NCBI RefSeq assembly: GCF_019670005.1
Contig: NZ_AP019783.1
Span: forward strand, 3,994,150-4,058,149
From: Methylomagnum ishizawai
Lineage (GTDB): Bacteria > Pseudomonadota > Gammaproteobacteria > Methylococcales > Methylococcaceae
Length of the DNA stretch: 64,000 nucleotides
Reading direction: 5' to 3'
The notes below the pieces were generated by a model. It did not search any database. It was not told the DNA's origin and saw only the letters and a program-made list of their open reading frames with translations. The stretch's first letter is position 1. Each line of letters opens with the position of its first letter. Position numbers and translations under genes: made by a program. Positions 1 through 7,382 of this stretch are shown in pieces.

Positions 1-353
1 CGCCGCCGCTGGCGAAATCAGCCCCGCTGGAATGGTCCGCATGGCGCTTTCCCCAAGATAGGGACCATATGGTGTTTTCAGTGACATGTAGGTAATTTCT
101 GTCTCCGTTATTGTCGGATCATAGCGCACCGATCCATGACAACGAAAGAAAAAATGATAATTCCTGTCTATTTTGGCTTTATCCCGCATCGTTTGGAAAC
201 ATACGGCGCATCCGCGCCGGGCTGTTTCTCGTAGATGGTGGACATGGATACCCACCCGGCCCGGTCCCACTCCCACGATGAACCCAAGCCCTCCCCTCCC
301 CCTCTGCTACAATTCCCCCCTTCGCCACCCCTAAGCCCTTGGAGGATCAGACC
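1..353. other. Gene-poor left edge upstream of rapA
   Basis: I see no convincing gene here. A TACAAT hexamer at 308-313 could be a -10 element for rapA, but nothing like TTGACA stands 16-18 bases upstream of it. A minus-strand ATG at 40-42 preceded by GGGGAA opens a frame running off the left edge, but only 14 codons are visible, too few to judge. Confidence 0.5.
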
Positions 354-3185
354 TTGCCCGACTTCGTCCCCGGACAACGCTGGATCAGCGAAACCGAACC
401 CGAATTGGGACTCGGCATCGTGCTTGCCGTCGAACACAGCCGCGTCACGATGCTCTTCATCGCCAGCAGCGAACGGCGCACCTACGCCGCCAACAACGCC
501 CCGCTCACCCGCGTCCGCTTCAACCCCGGCGAAACCGTGGAAAGCGTCGATGGCTGGAAAATGAAGGTGGAGGCGGTGCGGGAACGACAGGGCATCCTCA
601 CCTACGAGGGCACCGACGAGGACGGCGCGCCGGCCCGCCTCGAAGAAATGGAACTCAACCATTTCCTGCAATTCAACAAGCCGCAGGACCGCCTGTTCAC
701 CGGCCAGTTGGACAGTTCCGCCACTTTCCGCCTGCGCCACGCAACCCTGAACCTGCTGGGCCGCCTGGAACAATCGGAAGTGCGGGGCCTGTGCGGCGGA
801 CGCACCAGCGCCATCCCCCACCAGCTCTATATCGCCCACGAAGTCGCCCGCCGCGCCGCCCCCCGCGTCCTGCTGGCCGACGAGGTGGGCTTGGGCAAGA
901 CCATCGAAGCCGGCCTCATCATGCACCATCAATTGCTGGTGGGCCGGGCCGAGCGGGTGCTGATCCTGGTGCCGGAACCCTTGCTGCATCAATGGCTGGT
1001 GGAAATGCGGCGGCGCTTCAACCTGCGCTTCAGCCTGTTCGACGAGGAGCGCTACGACGAAACCGGCGAGGACAATCCGTTCCAAACCGAGCAGTTGGTA
1101 CTGTGCAGCCTGGATTTCCTGGCCAACGATCCGCGCCACCGGGCGCACGCCCTGGCGGCGGGCTGGGATTTGTGCGTGGTGGACGAGGCCCATCATCTCG
1201 AATGGTCGGAGGAAACAGCCAGCCCCGAATACACCTTCGTCGAGGCGCTGGGCCAGGTCTCGCCCGGCCTGTTGCTGCTGACCGCCACCCCGGAACAACT
1301 CGGCAAGCAAAGCCATTTCGCCCGGCTCAGGCTGCTGGACCCCGACCGTTTCTATAGCTACGAGCGCTTCCTGGAAGAAGAGCGCGAATACGAGGCGCTG
1401 GCCGATGTCATCAACCACCTGCTGGACGACCCGGAGCTCGACCTCAGCACCCTGGCCCGGCTCCAAGCCCTCATCACCCAGGATTTGGCCGAGGAAACCT
1501 TCGCCCGGCTCGGCCAGCCGGAAACGGCGGCACAAGCCCGCCAGGATTTGATCCAATTGCTGCTCGACCGCCACGGCACGGGCCGCATCCTGTTCCGCAA
1601 CACCCGCGCCACGGTGCAGGGCTTCCCGGCCCGCGAACTCCTGGGCCACGCCCTGCCCCTGCCCGCGGCCTACCGCGGCCTGCCCGGCACCGACCCCGCC
1701 GCGTTCCTGCACCCGGAAACCCTGTTTCCGCAAGACGCGGGCGATTGGTGGAAACAAGACCCCAGGGTGTCCTGGTTGACCCGGACCTTGAAACAGCTGC
1801 GCCCGGCCAAGGTGCTGGTGATCTGCGCGAAGGCCCAGACCGCCATCGACCTGGAGGAAGCCCTGCGCGTGGCCGGGATCAAGGCGGCGGCGTTCCACGA
1901 AGGCTTGAGCATCGTCGCCCGCGACCGGGCGGCGGCGTGGTTCGCCGATTCGGAGGATGGGGCGCAGGTGTTGGTATGTTCGGAAATCGGCAGCGAGGGC
2001 CGCAATTTCCAGTTCGCCCACCATCTGGCCCTGTTCGACCTGCCCTTGAACCCGGATTTGTTGGAACAGCGTATCGGCCGCCTGGACCGCATCGGCCAAG
2101 CGGACACCATCCGCATCCATGCCGCCTATTTCGAGGGCGGTGCCCAAAACCTGCTGTTCCGCTGGTATCACGAGGGCTTGAACGCCTTCGCCCAGCCCAA
2201 TCCGGCCGCGCCCGCCGTGTTCGCCCGGTTGCGCGGGGAATTGACCGACCTGCTGCTGCGCCCCGACCCGGCGCGTGAAAACGCGCTCATCGCCGATGCC
2301 GCCCACCTGTCCGCCGCGATCCAACAAGCCCTGCACCAAGGCCGCGACCGTTTGCTGGAACTCAACTCCTGCCGCAACGAGGAAGCCGGACGGCTGGTGG
2401 CCCTGGTCCAGGCCGAGGATGCCGACGACAAGCTCTGGCCCTATCTGGAACAGGTGTTCGATGTCTACGGGGTGAATGTCGAGGAACACTCGGAGGATTG
2501 CCACATCCTCCAACAAGGCGAGCATCTCCGCACCCAGTTCCCGGAATTGACCGAGGACGGGGCCACCGTCACCTTGAACCGGAGCATCGGCCTGGCCCGC
2601 GAGGACATGCTGTTCCTGACCTGGGAACACCCGATGGTGCGCGGGGCGATGGACTTGATCGTCAACGGCGGCCAGGGCAACGCCGCCCTCAGCGTGGTGC
2701 GCCATCCCGACCTCGACCCAGGGCAGCTCTTGGTCGAAGCCTTCTACCTGGTCGATTGCACCGCGCCCAAGCGCCTCAGGATCGGGCGCTATTTCCCGCC
2801 CACCTTGCTGCGCTTCCTCTACGACCAGACCGGCGACAATCTCGGCGTCCTGCCCTTCGACAGCCTGATCGACCAGCCGCGCCAATTCGACCGCGAGCAG
2901 GCGGTGGAACTGATCCGGGGCCAGCGCAAGCTCATCACCCAACTCCTGGCCCTGGCCGAGCGCGAGGCCAAGGCCAAGCTCCCCCACCTCGTCGCCGAGA
3001 GCGCCAAGCGCATGGTCGATGCGGAAACCCGCGAACTCAAGCGCATGGTGGCCCTGAAGCGGGTGAACCCGAACGTCCGCAAGGAAGAACTGGAGCGGAT
3101 CAAGGAAGAAGCTTTGGAAATGAACGCCTGCATCCAGGCGGCGAATTTGCGCTTGGACGCGGTGCGGGTGATTATAACGGCCTAG
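354..3185 (+). CDS. rapA: RNA polymerase-associated Swi2/Snf2 ATPase RapA (HepA)
   Basis: RapA is a DNA translocase that binds RNA polymerase and helps recycle it after transcription. The 943-aa product follows the family layout. N-terminal Tudor-like domains carry the GQRW and DGW signatures. The Snf2 ATPase has Walker A DEVGLGKT near residues 176-183 and a DEAH box near 277. A helicase C-terminal domain carries the LEQRIGRLDRIGQ signature, and an alpha-helical tail follows. The open frame extends up to a TTG at 339, but I prefer the TTG at 354: it gives the family N-terminus PDFVPGQRW and sits 7 bases after a GGAGGA box at 341-346. The length matches the usual ~968 aa. A very long frame on the opposite strand is a codon-bias shadow. 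Confidence 0.95.
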   Translation: MPDFVPGQRWISETEPELGLGIVLAVEHSRVTMLFIASSERRTYAANNAPLTRVRFNPGETVESVDGWKMKVEAVRERQGILTYEGTDEDGAPARLEEMELNHFLQFNKPQDRLFTGQLDSSATFRLRHATLNLLGRLEQSEVRGLCGGRTSAIPHQLYIAHEVARRAAPRVLLADEVGLGKTIEAGLIMHHQLLVGRAERVLILVPEPLLHQWLVEMRRRFNLRFSLFDEERYDETGEDNPFQTEQLVLCSLDFLANDPRHRAHALAAGWDLCVVDEAHHLEWSEETASPEYTFVEALGQVSPGLLLLTATPEQLGKQSHFARLRLLDPDRFYSYERFLEEEREYEALADVINHLLDDPELDLSTLARLQALITQDLAEETFARLGQPETAAQARQDLIQLLLDRHGTGRILFRNTRATVQGFPARELLGHALPLPAAYRGLPGTDPAAFLHPETLFPQDAGDWWKQDPRVSWLTRTLKQLRPAKVLVICAKAQTAIDLEEALRVAGIKAAAFHEGLSIVARDRAAAWFADSEDGAQVLVCSEIGSEGRNFQFAHHLALFDLPLNPDLLEQRIGRLDRIGQADTIRIHAAYFEGGAQNLLFRWYHEGLNAFAQPNPAAPAVFARLRGELTDLLLRPDPARENALIADAAHLSAAIQQALHQGRDRLLELNSCRNEEAGRLVALVQAEDADDKLWPYLEQVFDVYGVNVEEHSEDCHILQQGEHLRTQFPELTEDGATVTLNRSIGLAREDMLFLTWEHPMVRGAMDLIVNGGQGNAALSVVRHPDLDPGQLLVEAFYLVDCTAPKRLRIGRYFPPTLLRFLYDQTGDNLGVLPFDSLIDQPRQFDREQAVELIRGQRKLITQLLALAEREAKAKLPHLVAESAKRMVDAETRELKRMVALKRVNPNVRKEELERIKEEALEMNACIQAANLRLDAVRVIITA

Positions 3186-3204
3186 CCATCGCCCGCCATG
3201 GCTA
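3183..3204 (+). terminator. Weak hairpin overlapping the rapA stop codon
   Basis: TAGCCAT at 3183-3189 and ATGGCTA at 3198-3204 form a perfect 7-bp stem with an 8-base loop that begins at the rapA stop codon. No T-tract follows, so an intrinsic terminator is only a possibility. Confidence 0.25.
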
Positions 3205-3303
3205 TACCCCCCCGTTGCCGGGATTATCCCTGGAATGCCGGTTCCGCCGGAAGGCGACAAAATCAATCGGATACCCTAGTTTGCTTTGGAGAATGGTGAA
3301 CCT

Positions 3304-3921
3304 ATGCCTTTGTTCATGCTGGAGAAAAAGTTGGTCTTATTTATCCATGTGCCCAAAGCCGGGGGGTCGTCGATAGAGCATTTCCTGGCACCGCATTATG
3401 TTGGGTTGATGGATACCTCTTATCCGGGAGGATTGCCTTGCTCCCCACAACATTTCCATGCCGCGCTGCTTTCCATCGTCCTGAAAAACTCCCCCATCGA
3501 TTATAAATTCATGGTTGTCAGGCATCCTCTGCGGAGGCTGGAAAGTGAATACAAGTTCAGGAAAAAACACTTCGGCGATGTCAAGAATATGGATTTCGAG
3601 GCATGGGTCGCCCACGCTCTGGAAACCTACCTAAAAAACCCCTACCACCTCGACAACCATCTACGGCCAATGACCGAGTTCATCCTGCCAAATACCCAAG
3701 TCTACAAACTTGAGGATGGTTTGGAACGGCTACGCGACGACCTCCATTCGAGATACCCCACCGCCATCGCCAAGGAAAAAGCGATCCCGCACGCCCATGA
3801 AACCGGAACCGAAGAGCGGTGTGGCATCGCGAGCAAGGAAGTCGCCGACCTTGTTTATGGCTTCTACAAGGAGGATTTCGAGCGCTGGTATCCAGACGAT
3901 CACAAACTTCCAGCCCTTTAG
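3304..3921 (+). CDS. Carbohydrate sulfotransferase-family protein, copy 1
   Basis: This 205-aa protein has the PAPS-binding loop of the Sulfotransfer_2 family, HVPKAGGSS at residues 15-23, where the sulfate donor's 5'-phosphosulfate binds. A second signature, VVRHPLRRLESEYKF, fits the 3'-phosphate-binding segment. It would transfer sulfate to a glycan; the substrate is unknown. I place the start at ATG 3304 rather than the upstream TTG 3286, because the paralogue at 6735-7355 begins with the same MPL..LE.KLVLFIHVPKAGG. A GGAG lies 12 bases upstream. More than half of the residues match that paralogue. No signal peptide or membrane segment is visible, so it is probably cytoplasmic. A glycosyltransferase gene follows on the same strand after 74 bases. 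Its AT content is higher than that of the housekeeping genes around it. Confidence 0.8.
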   Translation: MPLFMLEKKLVLFIHVPKAGGSSIEHFLAPHYVGLMDTSYPGGLPCSPQHFHAALLSIVLKNSPIDYKFMVVRHPLRRLESEYKFRKKHFGDVKNMDFEAWVAHALETYLKNPYHLDNHLRPMTEFILPNTQVYKLEDGLERLRDDLHSRYPTAIAKEKAIPHAHETGTEERCGIASKEVADLVYGFYKEDFERWYPDDHKLPAL

Positions 3922-3995
3922 GGATTCTTAGGCCGGGCTTAACACGCTATCGGACCGCCTACACCATAGGCACGACCAGGGTCATCGGGGATATT

Positions 3996-5744
3996 ATGAG
4001 ATTAGTGAGTCACTGCATATTCAATCAGGATTATAAGTTCCTTCCAGAATGGATTGCATTCTATGAAGTGACGGGTTGGGACAAGGTTATACTTTCATTT
4101 TCCGGCGAGGACCGGCGGCATCTCGAACCGTTGACTCCATGGATCGGGTCGGGCTTTGTCGATGTGCTGGATGGCTCGCCTTTTTCGGGCAGCGATATCC
4201 CCGCCTGGGCGGCCTATCAGATCAACCAGCAGCAACAGGCCATCGATTATGCCAAGGCCCAAGGATATGACTGGCTGGCGCTCTTGGATAGCGACGAGTA
4301 CCTATTAACCCTGGAATCGATGGATATCAAGGAGACGCTAAAATCCTACAACGACCCAGATATAGGGGCTATCGGGGTTAACTGGTTCGGCTTCGGCACC
4401 TCGGATATCTATGAGATTCCGGCCAACCAATGCATGTTGGAAACCTTGATCAAATGCGCCGGACCCGATAAACACATTAAAAGCCTGGTCAAGGTGTCGG
4501 CGGTCGCCAGCGCGCTCACCCAGCATTATGTCAAGCTCAAGCCCGGTTTCCGCTATGTGGATGAAACCAAGGCCGATTTCCACGGGGCGTTCGTCGATCC
4601 CCCAAAATGCAAGAAGCTGCGCATCAACCATTATTTGAATTTCGACGGGAAGGCTTTCGACGAAATGAAGCGTCCCAGATATAAAGCCATAGGGTATAGC
4701 GACCAGGATTTGGATAGCAGGCGGAACTGGGCGAACCGCAACGAGAACCTGGATATCCAGAAATTCGTGCCCGCTTTGCGGAAACGGCTGGGCCATGTTG
4801 GGCAAACAACGGCACATCACCGCCCTCCCCGAACAGCGGAGGCCGGTACCCAGGGTTCTACAAGTCCGGGAGGCCAGGTTCCGCCCAAACAACCCAAGGT
4901 CGCCGTCACGACCATAGCCCCCCCATCCGAGCCTTATCTGTCGGAAATCTTCGATCTATTCACGACCTTGCGGCATTTCGGCGGGACGATGGCGAACAGT
5001 CCGGCCATCGCCTATTTCCTGGGGCCGATCCCGGAAAAAAACGCCGCGGTCCTTTCAAGCCTGGATGTGAGGGTCGAAATCGTCGAACCGCTCGATATAG
5101 GATGCCCACAGGCGAATAAGCTGCTGGCCATCGGACCGCATCCGGGGGTGGATTACACGCTAGCCTTGGACACGGACGTGGTCGTCGCCGGGGATTTTTC
5201 AAAAAGCATCCGTGGCAATTCGGTCCTCGCGAAAATAGCCGACCAAAACCCTTTGCCCCTCGGCGTATGGAAGCGATTGTTCAAGACGTTCGGGGCACCC
5301 TTCCCGCCGGCCCGCTTCCTGACCTCCTTCGGCGCCGCCGAGACCCTGCCCTATTTCAATACCGCCGTCCTGGCCGTCCCCAGCGGCTTGGCGCAATCCC
5401 TGGTCGAAGCGTGGCACAGCGCGATCCTCAACCTGCCCGGCTGTCGCGCACAGGTTCCCGACATCGAGCAATACCCCTTCCTGGTGCACCAATTCGCCCT
5501 GCCCATCGCCTTGTCCATGGCCGGGCTCAGCTACCGGGCATTGCCCACCGAATTGAATTTCCCCACCAATGGGGTGATCCACAACAGCTTCGCCCCCAAT
5601 GCCTGCAAACCGCTTTTGATCCGCCATAACCACCGCAGGGATGGCGCAGGACAGATATATCCCTGCCCGTACAAACGGGCCAACGAAGCCATCGACCGCA
5701 TAAACGCCTTCTTCCAGGAGCGGGGCGGTCCGGCCGCCCGGTGA
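3996..5744 (+). CDS. Two-domain glycosyltransferase (GT92/GT2-like plus GT8-like)
   Basis: The 582-aa protein appears to join two GT-A catalytic domains. Residues 1-260 resemble the Glyco_tranf_2_4/GT92-like group. They begin RLVSHCIFNQDYKFLPEWIAF (a 'work at a distance' glycosyltransferase opening) and contain a DSDEY metal-binding motif at 98-102. A Pro/Gly/Gln-rich linker covers about 266-300. Residues 300-560 look like a second GT-A fold, with DTD at 392-394 and PYFNTAVLAV at 452-461, as in GT8-like enzymes. The ATG at 3996 was chosen because the family N-terminus begins there; upstream codons overlap the sulfotransferase gene and look non-native. The acceptor and donor sugars cannot be read from sequence. 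It lies in tandem with a sulfotransferase and converges with the capsule-type transferase just downstream, consistent with building a sulfated glycan. Confidence 0.75.
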   Translation: MRLVSHCIFNQDYKFLPEWIAFYEVTGWDKVILSFSGEDRRHLEPLTPWIGSGFVDVLDGSPFSGSDIPAWAAYQINQQQQAIDYAKAQGYDWLALLDSDEYLLTLESMDIKETLKSYNDPDIGAIGVNWFGFGTSDIYEIPANQCMLETLIKCAGPDKHIKSLVKVSAVASALTQHYVKLKPGFRYVDETKADFHGAFVDPPKCKKLRINHYLNFDGKAFDEMKRPRYKAIGYSDQDLDSRRNWANRNENLDIQKFVPALRKRLGHVGQTTAHHRPPRTAEAGTQGSTSPGGQVPPKQPKVAVTTIAPPSEPYLSEIFDLFTTLRHFGGTMANSPAIAYFLGPIPEKNAAVLSSLDVRVEIVEPLDIGCPQANKLLAIGPHPGVDYTLALDTDVVVAGDFSKSIRGNSVLAKIADQNPLPLGVWKRLFKTFGAPFPPARFLTSFGAAETLPYFNTAVLAVPSGLAQSLVEAWHSAILNLPGCRAQVPDIEQYPFLVHQFALPIALSMAGLSYRALPTELNFPTNGVIHNSFAPNACKPLLIRHNHRRDGAGQIYPCPYKRANEAIDRINAFFQERGGPAAR

Positions 5745-5746
5745 AG

Positions 5747-6502
5747 CTATTCCCTGGCGAAGGCGCACAAGCGCTCCATGAGCGAACCCGGCCCTGGTGG
5801 CGTATCGAACTTGTGGGTCAGCTTGAAAACCGGAGAGGGAGGGGAGGCCAGGAGCCGCTCTATTTCTGGCGGTGGTTCCTGCAATAACCGAGCGCTACGG
5901 GGGCCATGAGTAAAAAGGTAATTGGATGCGATCTGGGGCGTGCCATCCCATAGCTCCTGGAAACGGGGGTCGGCAGCATGGAGTTTGGTGAAGAGCAAAT
6001 GGACCCAGAAGTAGTTATCGCGGCGGGCGCGGCCGTTCCAGTAGCGTCGAGCGGCATTCCTCCACTGTTCGATGATATACCCTCCTTTCTCGGCCCCCAG
6101 GAACCACGTCGCTATCATACGGCCATGGCTGCGGTCGTGACCGGGCAGGGCGAAAGCAAAAAAACCGTTGGGCATGGCTTGCGGGAGCCACTCGTCGAGG
6201 GGCCGGGCGCAGAGGGTGGTCGCGTCGGCCCAGACCCCGCCGTGCTGGTGTAAAAGTTCCAAGCGGATTTGGTCGCTCATAGCCTCCGGCTGTTTCGGCG
6301 TAGAAAAGACACGCTTGGAGCCTTCGGGGGACAGGAAATCCACCACATTAGCTTGGTCCAGCGCGTGGACTTGCCAACCTGGATTACGCTTTTCCCAACT
6401 CGCACGCCCAGCCCAAGCAACTTCCGGGGCTTGGTCCCATCCCTGTAACCAAAGCAACCATATGATCCGTGATAAACGACCCTGGCTCACGCTTTCATTC
6501 AT
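5747..6502 (-). CDS. Capsular polysaccharide synthesis-type glycosyltransferase (Caps_synth/GT32-like)
   Basis: The 251-aa product opens with IIWLLWLQGWDQAP, the start of the Caps_synth/GT32-like fold. It then has SDQIRLELLHQHGGVWADATTLC around residues 76-98, in which the GG.WAD.T stretch is the family's metal/nucleotide-binding site. It probably adds a sugar to a capsular or surface glycan. An AGGTG box lies five bases before the ATG. It converges on the two-domain glycosyltransferase gene, with two bases between their stop codons. The 232 bases upstream are AT-rich and probably hold its promoter. Donor and acceptor are unknown. Confidence 0.75.
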   Translation of the reverse strand: MNESVSQGRLSRIIWLLWLQGWDQAPEVAWAGRASWEKRNPGWQVHALDQANVVDFLSPEGSKRVFSTPKQPEAMSDQIRLELLHQHGGVWADATTLCARPLDEWLPQAMPNGFFAFALPGHDRSHGRMIATWFLGAEKGGYIIEQWRNAARRYWNGRARRDNYFWVHLLFTKLHAADPRFQELWDGTPQIASNYLFTHGPRSARLLQEPPPEIERLLASPPSPVFKLTHKFDTPPGPGSLMERLCAFARE

Positions 6503-6734
6503 TTTTTCACCTGCATACAGGGTTTGATAAGTGGTATCTACGTATATTTATACATGGTGGAAACACCCAACCCAGATAGGTAGATAATATTTTCTACTGA
6601 AGACCCAGGCTCTCCGAGCGGACAATCCTTATCGAGCGGATTCAACGCACGGACAAAGGAACCCAAGCCAACCAGTGCAAATATAACAACCCCCTTAAAG
6701 TGGCGTTCTTACCCGCCCCGGCCGGTCCGCACCA

Positions 6735-7355
6735 TCAGTCGCCGCCTTCCACGTTTGCCAGCGGATACCAGCGCTCGAAATCCTCCCGGTACAGCCCATG
6801 CACCAGGTCGCAGACCTTTTTGGAAGGCGCTTCGCCCGGCTCGCCATCCTTATCGATCACATTGACCGCTGGAAATCGCCAGGCCGCGTCGATGGCGGCG
6901 GGATACCTTTGCACCAAGGTATCGCGCAAGGCCGCTAGCCCCTCCTCCAGTTTGAAGACTTCCGTGCCCGGCAACAGGAATTCGCTCATCGGCCGCAAGT
7001 GGTTGTCCAGGTGGAAACGGTTCTTGCGGTAGGCCGCGACCGCCCGCTCGACCCATTCATCGAAATCCACATCCTTGGCATCCTTGAAATGCCTTTTCCT
7101 GAACTTGTATTCGCTCCTCAACCGGTCCCAGGGATTCCTCACCACCATGAAGACATAATCCAAGGGCGCGTCTTTCAAGGCGGTGGCCAGCATGGCCGCG
7201 TGGAAATGCTGGGGAGAACAGGGCAAATGGCCCCGGAATCCCCGGTCCAGCAAACCCAGGTAATGTTTGGAAAGGTATTCCTCCACCGAAGTGCCTCCCG
7301 CCTTGGGCACATGGATGAACAAAACCAGTTTGTTCTCTAGCAAATATAAGGGCAT
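6735..7355 (-). CDS. Carbohydrate sulfotransferase-family protein, copy 2
   Basis: This 206-aa paralogue of the gene at 3304-3921 has the same P-loop, HVPKAGGTS at residues 15-23, the same MVVR.P..RL.SEYKFRK segment, and the same C-terminal EDFERWYP. The centre and ends are well conserved. The region around residues 155-180 diverges, which may reflect different acceptors. The ATG at 7355 is the only sensible start. It sits 27 bases downstream of the 774-aa glycosyltransferase gene on the same strand and is probably cotranscribed with it. That pairing repeats the sulfotransferase-plus-glycosyltransferase arrangement seen on the plus strand. Confidence 0.8.
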   Translation of the reverse strand: MPLYLLENKLVLFIHVPKAGGTSVEEYLSKHYLGLLDRGFRGHLPCSPQHFHAAMLATALKDAPLDYVFMVVRNPWDRLRSEYKFRKRHFKDAKDVDFDEWVERAVAAYRKNRFHLDNHLRPMSEFLLPGTEVFKLEEGLAALRDTLVQRYPAAIDAAWRFPAVNVIDKDGEPGEAPSKKVCDLVHGLYREDFERWYPLANVEGGD

Positions 7356-7382
7356 GGCCTATGTCACCTTGATCGGGTCGTT

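Noticed and set aside
24-42. Minus-strand ATG frame running off the left edge
   Set aside because: Only 14 codons are visible, so neither a ribosome-binding site nor protein similarity can be trusted.
168-3266. 1032-codon open frame on the minus strand opposite rapA
   Set aside because: Its translation is low-complexity (Gln/Gly/Ala/Leu) with no domain, while the plus strand encodes full-length RapA. It is a codon-bias shadow of a high-GC gene.
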